A program made the position numbers and the translations under genes. The notes beneath the pieces are model-generated. The model saw nothing but the letters and a program-made list of their open reading frames with translations. It searched no databases and was not told the DNA's origin. From Chloroflexota bacterium (GTDB taxonomy: Bacteria > Chloroflexota > Anaerolineae > Promineifilales > Promineifilaceae), in NCBI GenBank assembly GCA_024223125.1, contig JAAEOP010001184.1, forward strand, positions 1-27,695: a stretch of DNA of 27,695 nucleotides. The letters run 5' to 3'. Below, piece by piece: positions 7,841-15,525 of the stretch (position 1 is the stretch's first letter; every line of letters starts with the position of its first letter).

Positions 7841-8902
7841 CTAATGATGTGTACTACCGCGATGCAGACCGGCCAGAGACCGTTCCCAGATTTCAATGTT
7901 TTCCAGTACCCGACCTGCCCCACGCGCCACACAGGTCATTGAATCTTCAGCTACCCACACCCTCATCTTAATATTATCTTCCAAACGTTCGGCCAACCCA
8001 CGAATTTGTGCCCCGCCTCCGGCCAGGCAAACACCGACTTCCATCAAATCGGCTACCAGTTCCGGCGGTGTTTCATCCAAAGCGTCACGTACAGTATCCA
8101 CGATGATGTTGACGGAAGGGGCCATCGCTTCTCGCAGTTCAATGCTGCTAATTTCCACCGCTTGCGGCAAACCGTTAATCAGATTACGGCCGCGCAAAGT
8201 CATCGTCCGCTCCTCCGGCAAAGGAAAAGCGGAGCCAATGCCGATTTTGACCCGTTCTGCCATCCGTTCACCGATGAGTAAATTGTATTTGCTGCGAGCA
8301 TACTGCACGATATCCTCATCCATCTCATCCCCGGCCACGCGGATGGAACGGCTGACAACGATGCCGCCCATGGCGAAAATAGCCACCTCCGTTGTGCCGC
8401 CGCCAATGTCTACAATCATACTACCGCGTGTTTCATTGACAGGTAACCCGGCGCCAATAGCGGCCGCCGTCGGTTCTTCGATGAGATGGGCTACTCTGGC
8501 GCCGGCGGAAATGGCTGCATCGTACACGGCTCGTTTTTCTACTTCGGTTACACCGCTGGGAATACCGACCACGACACGCGGCCGGGGAAAGGGGACAATC
8601 ATTTGCTCATGCGCCTTGTCTATGAAATATTTGAGCATTGCTTCGGTGATTTCAAATTCCGAAATGACGCCATCGCGCAGCGGCCGTATAGCAATAATAT
8701 CAGCCGGAGTACGCCCCACCATTTCACGGGCTTCAGCCCCAATTGCTAATGGCTGCTTAGTACGACGGTTGATGGCTACCCAGGATGGCTCATTGATCAC
8801 AATACCCTTATCACGAATGTAAACAAGCGTATTGGCCGTACCCAGGTCAATGCCGATGTCTAATGATAATAGGCCCAACAGCCAGTCTAATGGTCTAAAC
8901 AA
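7841..8902 (-). CDS. mreB: Actin-like cell shape protein MreB
   Basis: 353 residues, close to the usual 340-350. MreB polymerises on the inner membrane face and guides lateral wall synthesis. Actin-fold ATP motifs are clear: IDLGTANT (18-25, phosphate 1), DIGGGTTEVAI (phosphate 2), and the adenosine-region GGGAQIRGL near the C-terminus. GIPSGVTEVEKRAV and EEPTAAAIGAGL are family signatures. The start is the unusual codon TTG at 8900-8902. It has GAAGGG about nine bases upstream, and the resulting N-terminus MFRPLDWLLGLLSLDIGIDL matches MreB proteins. It is the first gene of the shape operon, with a good promoter about 230 bases upstream and a structured leader in between. Confidence 0.97.
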   Translation of the reverse strand: MFRPLDWLLGLLSLDIGIDLGTANTLVYIRDKGIVINEPSWVAINRRTKQPLAIGAEAREMVGRTPADIIAIRPLRDGVISEFEITEAMLKYFIDKAHEQMIVPFPRPRVVVGIPSGVTEVEKRAVYDAAISAGARVAHLIEEPTAAAIGAGLPVNETRGSMIVDIGGGTTEVAIFAMGGIVVSRSIRVAGDEMDEDIVQYARSKYNLLIGERMAERVKIGIGSAFPLPEERTMTLRGRNLINGLPQAVEISSIELREAMAPSVNIIVDTVRDALDETPPELVADLMEVGVCLAGGGAQIRGLAERLEDNIKMRVWVAEDSMTCVARGAGRVLENIEIWERSLAGLHRGSTHH

Positions 8903-8929
8903 TGTAAGTACCCTTCTTCCCAGTTTCTA

Positions 8930-9028
8930 AGGCTTTTTCAAAAATTAAATGATCCTACCCGTTTTGAAAAAGCCTCCAGCCAATTCCGAAATAGCATCAA
9001 TTCAGGATCATTATTTTCTGGAATTGGC
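8930..9028 (-). promoter_or_regulatory. Structured 5' leader of the mreB operon (two stem-loops)
   Basis: Two perfect inverted repeats lie in the predicted mreB leader. AGGCTTTTTCAAAA (8930-8943) pairs with its complement at 8962-8975 around an 18-base loop. GCCAATTCC (8979-8987) pairs with GGAATTGGC (9020-9028) around a 32-base loop. They sit side by side between the promoter at 9133-9161 and the TTG start at 8902. No U-tract follows either stem, so simple intrinsic termination is unlikely. The rest of the 428-base gap holds AT-rich sequence with GATTGGA words (9038-9060) and no convincing gene. Confidence 0.55.
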
Positions 9029-9132
9029 CTAAATGAAGATTGGAAATTTGAGATTGGAGATTTAATATTAGGTTATCAGCTCCAGCTTTTGGTTTCCAAT
9101 TTTCCCTGCTCGTTATACAAAACAAGCGTGGA

Positions 9133-9161
9133 ATTATAACCAACCCTGAGAACCTCTCCAA
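9133..9161 (-). promoter_or_regulatory. Candidate promoter of the mreB-mreC-mreD-mrdA operon
   Basis: On the minus strand TTGGAG (9161-9156), a 17-base spacer and a perfect TATAAT (9138-9133) are in ideal arrangement. Transcription would begin near 9126 and leave a leader of about 225 bases before the mreB TTG start. The call is based on sequence match and operon position. Confidence 0.6.
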
Positions 9162-9230
9162 TTTTGCTCATATAAATGCCCAATTTTGCCCCTAAAACGA
9201 GTATAATTTCTTAATGATGGATAAAGTTGC

Positions 9231-9266
9231 TAGTGGCTATTGGTTTGTACAAACTACCAGCCACTA
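9231..9266 (+). promoter_or_regulatory. 36-bp interrupted palindrome in the leader of the 9331 gene
   Basis: TAGTGGCT (9231-9238) pairs with AGCCACTA (9259-9266). Inside, GTTTGTACAAAC (9243-9254) is a perfect 12-base palindrome, leaving short unpaired flanks. It lies 24 bases after a TATAAT (9202-9207) that could be the -10 of the downstream gene, although no good -35 is visible. It could be an operator or an RNA hairpin. Confidence 0.45.
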
Positions 9267-9330
9267 ACCACCAACCTATTGAAGCACATAATCTTCATTT
9301 GAGGTAATATGAAAAAGAAAGCAGGTAAAT

Positions 9331-9735
9331 ATGGCAAGACAAGCATTATTTGAAGGATTAGTTTACGATGAAGCGGAACGGTTGGTGGAAACGGCCGTTG
9401 TCGGCGATGAAACCAATTATGTTATAGATGATAATGGCTTTCTGCGGCACATCAGTTCAGAAATGGTAGACCGGCAAATATTAGCCGTCTTTCTGGACCA
9501 GCTTAACAACAACCGTGATGTGGCTGTAGAGCAAACGCTTAAGATGATGGGCAAAGATGATTTTATGACCAAAGCGGCCGTAGACGCTTCTTTGCGTAAC
9601 ATTGACATGGACCAGATCATTGCCCAGGGCATCCCCCTGCAAGCCCGCGATATGCTAGGCATGATGGGCTTCCGCGTCACCATCAATTTCCATGGAGATG
9701 TAGTGGGTATTGATCAACCGGCTGCGGAAGAATAG
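9331..9735 (+). CDS. Conserved-looking small protein of unknown function
   Basis: 134 residues, no signal peptide or membrane segment, acidic. I do not recognise the family. The N-terminus (MARQALFEGLVYDEAERLVE) and the C-terminal strand-rich GFRVTINFHGDVVGIDQP flank a predominantly helical centre. The ATG at 9331 has AGG seven bases upstream. A 14-codon ORF starting at 9309 in another frame overlaps it and is probably chance. Codon use matches its neighbours, and it carries an ACGGCCGT octamer read in frame as Thr-Ala-Val. It is divergent from mreB, with a private leader containing a large palindrome, and has no co-directional partner. Confidence 0.8.
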   Translation: MARQALFEGLVYDEAERLVETAVVGDETNYVIDDNGFLRHISSEMVDRQILAVFLDQLNNNRDVAVEQTLKMMGKDDFMTKAAVDASLRNIDMDQIIAQGIPLQARDMLGMMGFRVTINFHGDVVGIDQPAAEE

Positions 9736-9876
9736 CAAGTGTGCAAGTGGCAAGTATACAACGCTTGCTCCAGTGGGTGCGAGAAGAACCCAACTTCTTT
9801 CCTGCCGAGATCACTTCAATCACTACATCCTAAAATAGCGAATCGGCTCCAGTCTCGCACTCCGCTGAAAGCTTTG

Positions 9877-10041
9877 TCAGATCGCCTCGCCTCTATCTTT
9901 TGATTCATCCCAAATGGGTAATTCAAACTCAATCACTGTTTCTTGGCTCACGTTGAAGACTCTTAGTTCCTTGTCATGTTGTTGTATGATTAATTGTGCT
10001 ACAGATTGGGGCGACCCTGGATAAAAGAATCTTTCTTGCAT
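9877..10041 (-). CDS. 54-residue ORF at the end of the glycan operon
   Basis: A short frame runs from ATG at 10039-10041 to TGA at 9877-9879. Its AGGGGAAG ribosome site overlaps the TAG stop of the upstream sugar-transferase gene (10057-10059), so it looks translationally coupled. The 54-residue product starts MQERFFYPGSPQSVAQLIIQ and ends in the acidic WDESKDRGEAI. It is soluble-looking and of unknown function; a degraded start of a larger gene is also possible. The following 140 bases (9736-9876) hold only AACTTGC-type words and an AGAAG...CTTCT inverted repeat near 9780. Confidence 0.5.
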   Translation of the reverse strand: MQERFFYPGSPQSVAQLIIQQHDKELRVFNVSQETVIEFELPIWDESKDRGEAI

Positions 10042-10056
10042 ACTTACAAACTTCCC

Positions 10057-11472
10057 CTAATATGCCCCCTTACCTGACAACGCATGAGGAATTGTTTGCA
10101 GCAAAATGCGGATGTCCAGACCAAGCGACCAGTTTTCGATGTAGTAAATATCCAACAGGCATAGCTCATCGAATGTTAAATCAGAACGGCCGCTGACCTG
10201 CCACAAACCCGTAATCCCCCCAATTTCAGAAAGACGCTGCATATGCCACGGTTTATATTCGGCCACTTCTTCTGGCAGCGGCGGGCGCGGTCCCACCAAA
10301 CTCATCTGTCCCCATAACACATTGAGCAATTGTGGCAGTTCATCCAAACTTAAACGGCGGATAAAGCGGCCTACCCACGTCAGGCGGGGGTCATCTTTTA
10401 TTTTGAAAATGGGGCCATCGGCTTGATTGTATGCCTGCAGCGCCTCCTTTTGAGCATCAGCATCTACAACCATAGAGCGAAATTTGTACATTTTGAACGG
10501 CCGTCCATCCTTCCCTATTCGTATTCCTGAATACAAGATCGGGCCGGGAGAATCCAATTTAATGGCCAGGGCGATGACGGCCGTGACCAGCAGCGTGGGA
10601 ATTGCCAGCAGCAAAATGATCGAGTAATCTAGCAAACGTTTGGTCAATAATTGACCCCGGCTAATGCCCACATCCCGCACTCGCAGCGTGGGAATACCGG
10701 CCATATTATTCATCTCTACCCGGTTCATACTCAATTGCAATAAATCAGGAACCACCTGCGCTCGCACCCCATGTTGCTGGCAAACTTGCAACGATTGTGA
10801 AATAGCCGCATGCCTGTCGCCCGGTACAGCAATAAAAACGGTATGCAGATGCGGCTGTTTCTGCAAAATATCGGCTAAATCTGTAAACGTACCCATATTG
10901 GGAATGCGCCCCAGCCCAATGTTGTTTTCTCTGTGCCCATCATGCAAATAGCCAATCGTATGAAAACCCAAATCTGGCCGGGCTAGTAATGTGCGAATCA
11001 CACTGCGCCCCACTTCATTGGCTCCCAAAACCAACACCCGGTCATTCAAAATACCACGCCGGTAAAGTCGGGATAGAATCAAGCGGCGCAGCAAACGAAA
11101 CAAGCTGACCAAAAAAATAATAACCATAAAAGCCCAAGCAAAAAGAAGACGAGAAAATGGAGTTGGCTGCACAAAAAAGGTAATCCCAATCAGCAGCCCG
11201 ATGCCAGCGGCCGTGGCATAAATAATGCGCGACACTTCATCCAGCCAAAATTCGCCCCGCTTCCGCTGCCAGACACCCGCCTGAGAATAGGTAAATATCA
11301 GCAACAAACTCAACACAATTTGCTGCTGAATATAATCTGTATAAGGTTCGTAGAATACAATGGGACGCAGCCATTGCCACTCATACCGAATCAGGTAGGC
11401 AAGCGCAAATCCTACATTAAAGAGAAGAATATCCCCAAAAATGGTGATGTTGCGTATTTTTCGTTTGCTCAT
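10057..11472 (-). CDS. Polyprenyl-phosphate sugar-1-phosphate transferase (WcaJ/WbaP type)
   Basis: 471 residues from the preferred ATG at 11472. That ATG overlaps the upstream gene's stop as ATGA and has GGAAGAAGG in front; an in-frame start at 11529 lies inside the upstream gene and is less likely. About four N-terminal membrane helices are followed by a nucleotide-binding-like domain (RVLVLGANEVGRSVIRTLL), then a further helix and the bacterial sugar transferase domain. That domain has KRLLDYS, the Asp/Pro-containing LDSPGPILYSGIRIGKDG, KMYKFRSM, the LPQLLNVLWGQMSLVGPRPP signature and GLWQVSGRS. It would load the first sugar phosphate onto undecaprenyl phosphate at the inner membrane face, starting exopolysaccharide or surface-glycan synthesis. 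The sugar specificity cannot be read from sequence. Confidence 0.93.
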   Translation of the reverse strand: MSKRKIRNITIFGDILLFNVGFALAYLIRYEWQWLRPIVFYEPYTDYIQQQIVLSLLLIFTYSQAGVWQRKRGEFWLDEVSRIIYATAAGIGLLIGITFFVQPTPFSRLLFAWAFMVIIFLVSLFRLLRRLILSRLYRRGILNDRVLVLGANEVGRSVIRTLLARPDLGFHTIGYLHDGHRENNIGLGRIPNMGTFTDLADILQKQPHLHTVFIAVPGDRHAAISQSLQVCQQHGVRAQVVPDLLQLSMNRVEMNNMAGIPTLRVRDVGISRGQLLTKRLLDYSIILLLAIPTLLVTAVIALAIKLDSPGPILYSGIRIGKDGRPFKMYKFRSMVVDADAQKEALQAYNQADGPIFKIKDDPRLTWVGRFIRRLSLDELPQLLNVLWGQMSLVGPRPPLPEEVAEYKPWHMQRLSEIGGITGLWQVSGRSDLTFDELCLLDIYYIENWSLGLDIRILLQTIPHALSGKGAY

Positions 11473-12614
11473 CCTTCTTCCAACGCCCGGCGGTAGGTTT
11501 GAGTTGTTTCTCGCCCGGCTTGTTCCCATGAAAATTGTTTAGCATGAAGGTAGCCATCCGCCCGCATTTTAGCTGATAAATTGGAATCGTGTAACACAAC
11601 CGTTATGCACTCCACCAACTCCGCCACATTTTGCGGATCAAACAATAGTCCCGCCGATCCCACCGCTTCTGGAATGGAGGAACTATTCGACGCCACCACT
11701 GCCGTACCGCAAGCCATCGCTTCTACCACTGGCATCCCAAACCCCTCATACACTGAGGGAAAGACAAACACATCAGCGGCCGCATACCATAATGGCAGTT
11801 CCGCATCGGGCACATATCCGGGGAACCGTACTCGTTTTTCCAGTCCCAATACTTGTACGCGGGCAAAAATCTCATCAAACAGCCATCCTTTGCCGCCAAT
11901 AAGCGCCAGTTGCAAATCTGGTTCATTCAGGCGGGCAAATGCTTCTAGCAGCAAGGGGATATTTTTACGCGGCTGCAATGTGCCTACGTGCAGTAAATAA
12001 CGACCGATACCCTGCCGTTGCCGGAACGCATTCAATTCTTCTTCGGGAAACGGCCGGTACATTTCATCCACGCCGGGCACAACCACATCAATCCGGTTCA
12101 GGGGCACGTCAAATAAAGTATGTACATCCTGGCGGCTGGATTCGGAGATGGTAATGACGCGGCGGGCACGGCGGCAAGAACGGCGTGTCTGGCTTGCCAG
12201 ATACCACCTTTGCTGGGGCGGGAAGCGGTCTGGAAAATGGATAAAGCTCAAATCATAAATAGTGACGACGGCCGGGCAAGGAGCCAGCCAGGGCGTGACA
12301 AAAGCCATGCTGTGCAGCAAATCTATTTTCTGCCGCCAAGCGTGCCAGGGCCAGGCCGTTTGCTCCCAGGCAATACGAGCCAGTCGTTTTTCGGTGGGCC
12401 AGGGGGTGGATACGGCCGTTAACCCACTACTATTCAAAAAATCTGCTTGATGCCGGGTGTATATGAAGTAATCGGCCGTACATTCATCCTGGGGCAGATG
12501 GCGCAAAATCTGGGTAATGTATTGGTGGATACCAGCGCGACGATAGCCTGCTTCTCCAGATAACAGATGGGCGTTAATTCCTATTCGTTTCCTACTTCTC
12601 TTTCCAGAATACAT
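11469..12614 (-). CDS. Family-4 glycosyltransferase
   Basis: About 381 residues from ATG 12614; an in-frame ATG at 12641 would add nine residues. The GT-B fold is recognisable: an N-terminal acceptor domain (GINAHLLSGEAGYRRAGIHQ, with the glycine-rich loop), then the C-terminal donor domain with LHVGTLQPRKNIPLLLEAF and the GT4 signature PSVYEGFGMPVVEAMACG containing the paired Glu residues. It transfers a sugar from a nucleotide donor, probably in the cytoplasm, during surface-polysaccharide assembly. It overlaps the following sugar-transferase gene by four bases, so the two are co-translated. The start is set by a TATAAT at 12624-12629 that would place the transcript end almost on the ATG. 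Confidence 0.92.
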   Translation of the reverse strand: MYSGKRSRKRIGINAHLLSGEAGYRRAGIHQYITQILRHLPQDECTADYFIYTRHQADFLNSSGLTAVSTPWPTEKRLARIAWEQTAWPWHAWRQKIDLLHSMAFVTPWLAPCPAVVTIYDLSFIHFPDRFPPQQRWYLASQTRRSCRRARRVITISESSRQDVHTLFDVPLNRIDVVVPGVDEMYRPFPEEELNAFRQRQGIGRYLLHVGTLQPRKNIPLLLEAFARLNEPDLQLALIGGKGWLFDEIFARVQVLGLEKRVRFPGYVPDAELPLWYAAADVFVFPSVYEGFGMPVVEAMACGTAVVASNSSSIPEAVGSAGLLFDPQNVAELVECITVVLHDSNLSAKMRADGYLHAKQFSWEQAGRETTQTYRRALEEG

Positions 12615-12623
12615 GAAGCCGAA

Positions 12624-12629
12624 ATTATA
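12624..12629 (-). promoter_or_regulatory. TATAAT -10 box directly before the glycosyltransferase start
   Basis: A perfect TATAAT on the minus strand ends ten bases before the ATG at 12614. Initiation at the usual distance would give a leader of only about 0-4 bases, that is, a leaderless message, and no ribosome site is present. No good -35 is seen, so this is tentative. Confidence 0.4.
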
Positions 12630-12662
12630 ACGGAACCCCAAATCCCCTGCGAAAGCGCCTAC

Positions 12663-12691
12663 TTGACGCTCATATTGGCCTATGGTAGACT
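12663..12691 (+). promoter_or_regulatory. Candidate promoter for the LysM lipoprotein gene
   Basis: TTGACG (12663-12668), a 17-base spacer and TAGACT (12686-12691) read toward the lipoprotein gene at 12805. A second TTGACA at 12711 has no well-placed -10. The leader would be about 105 bases. Confidence 0.4.
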
Positions 12692-12804
12692 GCGTTATGT
12701 TTACTCAGGTTTGACATAATTGTGTATTATCTAACGATTATTCTCAAGAAGCACCTCATCTGTCATGACAAAATCATTTTGCAAAATAAATTGAGGAGAA
12801 CCTT

Positions 12805-13419
12805 ATGAAGATTCCATCTATTCAAATAACCTGGAAAGTAATAGGCTTATTGATGTTACTGATAGTTTTGGCAGCGTGTGAGCGTCCAGTGCCAGAGCCA
12901 GATTTGCCACCCTCGCCAACGCCTGCAGACCCGGCCACATTACCAACGGCCGTGCCCACCCTACCTCCCATTGCCCCCACTCAAGCCCCTGAAGATGTTC
13001 AACCCACACCTGTCCCTCCTGAAGATCAACCGACACCCGTCCCCCCTGATCCAGGTGGCGGAGACAGCGGCCAGCAGGGTGAAACCACCCACGCCGTTGC
13101 GCCAGGTGACACCCTTTACAACATCAGCGATCAGTATGGCGTACCGATGGAAGACATCATGGCCGCCAACCCCGAAATTACCGATCCCAATAATCTGACC
13201 GTTGGCGAACAAATAATCATTCCGGCGCCCGGTTCAGGTGAAACAACACCGCCATCTGGCGGCACAGATATTGTTTACACCGTAAAACCCGGTGATAATT
13301 TGTTCCGCATTGGTCTGCAATATGGCTGTGCCGTGGATCAGGTTGCCGGTTACAATGGCATCCCCGCGCCTTACACAATTTACCCCGGTGACCAGATAAA
13401 AATTCCGCCGGATTGTTAA
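12805..13419 (+). CDS. Secreted lipoprotein with two LysM domains
   Basis: 204 residues. A short basic start, a hydrophobic stretch (12-24) and the lipobox LAAC with Cys25 indicate a lipoprotein signal peptide. The protein would be anchored outside the membrane by a lipid on Cys25. Residues 28-90 are a Pro/Thr/Glu-rich spacer with PTPVPPEDQPTPVPPD-type repeats. Two LysM domains follow: about 91-140 (APGDTLYNISDQYGVPMEDI...GEQIIIP) and about 155-203 (KPGDNLFRIGLQYG...PGDQIKIP). LysM binds the GlcNAc parts of peptidoglycan or related glycans, so the protein is a wall-binding tether without an obvious enzymatic domain. GAGGAG lies eight bases before the ATG. The glycan operon is divergent next to it. 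Confidence 0.93.
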   Translation: MKIPSIQITWKVIGLLMLLIVLAACERPVPEPDLPPSPTPADPATLPTAVPTLPPIAPTQAPEDVQPTPVPPEDQPTPVPPDPGGGDSGQQGETTHAVAPGDTLYNISDQYGVPMEDIMAANPEITDPNNLTVGEQIIIPAPGSGETTPPSGGTDIVYTVKPGDNLFRIGLQYGCAVDQVAGYNGIPAPYTIYPGDQIKIPPDC

Positions 13420-13446
13420 AGGTTTGTCTAAAATCAACTTCGCATT

Positions 13447-13492
13447 TTAGGTGATTAGAGATTGGTGTGTGGAAAACCTCCAATCTCTAATC
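13447..13492. repeat. Hairpin repeat before the Nudix gene
   Basis: GATTAGAGATTGG (13453-13465) and CCAATCTCTAATC (13480-13492) are perfect 13-base inverted arms with a 14-base loop. The left part belongs to the 19-base word TTAGGTGATTRGAGATTGG, which recurs with one substitution at the start of the triphosphatase gene (about 23380-23398). It ends 12 bases before the Nudix ATG. Confidence 0.7.
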
Positions 13493-13504
13493 AACAGTCC
13501 CCTC

Positions 13505-14038
13505 ATGAAAGTTGTACATTCTGATGTTGTGTGGCAGGGGTCTTCCTGGCGACTACGGGTAGATTCGTTGCAAATGCCAGATGGCACGGCCGTCACTCGC
13601 GGCATTATTGAACATCCTGGTTCGGTGGTGTTGGTTCCGCTGCGGCCGTCAGCCAACGGCCCCGAAATCCTCATGCTGCGCCAATACCGGCTGGCTTTCG
13701 ATGATACCATCCTGGAACTGCCCGCCGGCACACGCGGCTGGGATGAAGATTGGCTGATTTGCGCCCAGCGCGAACTGCGCGAAGAAACTGGTTTCCGCGC
13801 CGCCCAGTTCACTTCCCTGGGCGAAGTGTGGCCCGCTCCCGGCCTTTCCGATGAACGAATGCACATCTACCTGGCCCAAGAATTAACCCTCGATCCCCTC
13901 CCCAGCGACGCCGATGAAATGATTGAACTAGCCCCCATGCTTTTGTCTGATCTGCTGCTGATGGCTCAGGACGGCCGTTTGCAGGATGCTAAAAGTGTGG
14001 TGGCGGTGTGGCGGGCGGCTGTAGCCTTGAAAGCGTAG
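13505..14038 (+). CDS. Nudix hydrolase, ADP-ribose pyrophosphatase-like
   Basis: 177 residues. The Nudix box is complete at residues 75-97: Gly75, Glu81, then Arg89-Glu90-Leu-x-Glu93-Glu94-x-Gly96-Phe97, fitting GX5EX7REUXEEXGU. It is preceded by the LELPAGTRG context typical of ADP-sugar pyrophosphatases, which split ADP-ribose and similar nucleotide sugars in the cytoplasm. ATG 13505 is preferred. The in-frame GTG at 13451 lies inside a repeat hairpin and would add 18 repeat-encoded residues. No ribosome site is visible before ATG 13505. The stop codon overlaps a copy of AGTTTTCAGT. The exact substrate is not determined by the motif. Confidence 0.9.
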   Translation: MKVVHSDVVWQGSSWRLRVDSLQMPDGTAVTRGIIEHPGSVVLVPLRPSANGPEILMLRQYRLAFDDTILELPAGTRGWDEDWLICAQRELREETGFRAAQFTSLGEVWPAPGLSDERMHIYLAQELTLDPLPSDADEMIELAPMLLSDLLLMAQDGRLQDAKSVVAVWRAAVALKA

Positions 14039-14181
14039 TTTTCAGTGTGCAGTAAACTGAATACTGAACACAGGTAAAACGGCGCATAGTAGCCAACTTT
14101 CCACTTTTGCAATAAGCTACCATAAGAACGGAGCCGTGCTGTCTTATTCATGCTGAGACACGGCCGTCCGCAGGGACATTT

Positions 14182-15498
14182 ATGAGCAAAAGTGATGAAC
14201 TGAGAGAACAAATCCTGACCCTGGTACAACAATTTTACGAAGCTGAACATGGGCAACATGTCTTTATTCCTGGTGAAACAGAAGTGCCCGTTTCCGGCCG
14301 TGTTTTTAACGCCGCCGAGATGATCAATCTAGTAGACTCCTCATTGGATTTCTGGTTAACCACCGGTCGTTACGCGGAACAATTTGAAAAAGAATTTGCC
14401 CGATCTTTGGGGGTGCGTCATGCGTTGTTGTGCAATTCCGGCTCCTCGGCCAATTTGCTGGCTCTGTCGGCGCTTACGTCGCCAAAATTAGGCGAACGAC
14501 GTCTTCAACCTGGCGATGAAGTGATTACCGTTGCGGCCGGCTTTCCCACTACCGTCAATCCCATTGTGCAAAATCAGTTTGTTCCCGTGTTTCTGGATAT
14601 TGATCTGGGTACGTATAACGTTTCTGTAGACTGTTTAGAAGAAGCAATTTCGTCACGCACACGGGTCATTATGATTGCCCATACGTTGGGCAACCCGTTT
14701 AATCTGGATGCAGTGACAGAAGTTGCCCGGCAGCATGATTTATGGCTAATTGAGGATAATTGTGATGCGGTTGGGTCGTTGTACAACGGCCGTACTACCG
14801 GCTCCTTCGGTCATTTAGCCACTGTCAGCTTTTACCCTGCCCACCACATTACCATGGGCGAAGGGGGCTGCATCCTCACCAAAAGCCCCATCCTCAAAAA
14901 GATTGTGGAATCGTTTCGGGATTGGGGGCGAGACTGCTGGTGCGCCCCCGGCGTAGCTAACACTTGTGGCAAACGGTTTGATTGGCAGTTGGGTGATCTA
15001 CCCTGTGGTTATGATCACAAATACATTTATTCTCACATTGGCTATAACTTGAAGATGACTGATATGCAGGCGGCCGTGGGTGTGGCTCAATTACAAAAGT
15101 TGGCAGAGTTTACGGCCGTGCGCCAACGCAACTGGCAGTATTTATATGATGGTCTAAAACAGTATGAAGAGTACCTGATTCTGCCGCAAGCGACTCCCAA
15201 CAGCGTTCCCAGTTGGTTTGGCTTTTTGCTCACTGTCAAACCGGAAGCGCCCTTTACCCGCAATGATCTCGTTCGTTATCTGGAAGATTGTCACATCGCT
15301 ACCCGGCTGTTATTTGGTGGCAATCTCACCCGCCAGCCGGCTTATGAACATGTTGATTATCGTGTTGTCGGCCGCCTTACAAACACCGACATGGTTATGA
15401 ACAACACCTTCTGGATTGGCGTCTACCCCAAACTAACCATTCCTATGTTAGACTATGTGCTAACCGTATTTTCTGACTTTATACAGCAGTTTAGCTAA
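14182..15498 (+). CDS. rfbH: RfbH/E1-type 4-keto-6-deoxysugar 3-dehydratase (PMP, [2Fe-2S])
   Basis: 438 residues, the length of E1 (DdhC/AscC/RfbH). The enzyme removes the C3 hydroxyl from CDP-4-keto-6-deoxy-D-glucose, a step to 3,6-dideoxyhexoses in surface glycans. It has a DegT/AspC aminotransferase fold. The usual PLP lysine is replaced by His (His221/His222 in [14 protein letters not shown]), as in E1, which uses PMP. The iron-sulfur cysteines fit the E1 spacing C-X57-C-X1-C-X7-C exactly: Cys194, Cys252, Cys254 and Cys262. [14 protein letters not shown] (85-98) binds the cofactor phosphate. The ribosome site AGGGA is weak. The reductase partner (E3) and CDP-glucose genes are not in this window, so they must lie elsewhere. 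Confidence 0.93.
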   Translation: MSKSDELREQILTLVQQFYEAEHGQHVFIPGETEVPVSGRVFNAAEMINLVDSSLDFWLTTGRYAEQFEKEFARSLGVRHALLCNSGSSANLLALSALTSPKLGERRLQPGDEVITVAAGFPTTVNPIVQNQFVPVFLDIDLGTYNVSVDCLEEAISSRTRVIMIAHTLGNPFNLDAVTEVARQHDLWLIEDNCDAVGSLYNGRTTGSFGHLATVSFYPAHHITMGEGGCILTKSPILKKIVESFRDWGRDCWCAPGVANTCGKRFDWQLGDLPCGYDHKYIYSHIGYNLKMTDMQAAVGVAQLQKLAEFTAVRQRNWQYLYDGLKQYEEYLILPQATPNSVPSWFGFLLTVKPEAPFTRNDLVRYLEDCHIATRLLFGGNLTRQPAYEHVDYRVVGRLTNTDMVMNNTFWIGVYPKLTIPMLDYVLTVFSDFIQQFS

Positions 15499-15525
15499 TA
15501 GCTAGAGAGTATTTATGTTGCATGC

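Noticed and set aside
7896..8822. 308-codon plus-strand ORF antisense to mreB
   Set aside because: It mirrors the codons of mreB, is very rich in Ser/Thr/Pro/Arg, has no ribosome site, and matches no protein pattern. It is a shadow of mreB.
9996..10196. 66-codon plus-strand ORF at the end of the sugar-transferase gene
   Set aside because: It overlaps the conserved 3' end of a real gene on the other strand and has no family features.
12711..12740. TTGACA as -35 for the LysM lipoprotein gene
   Set aside because: No acceptable -10 lies at 16-18 bases; the pair at 12663-12691 fits better.
13451..13504. GTG start extending the Nudix protein by 18 residues
   Set aside because: The extension is encoded by a hairpin repeat and lacks a ribosome site; the Nudix domain begins after ATG 13505.
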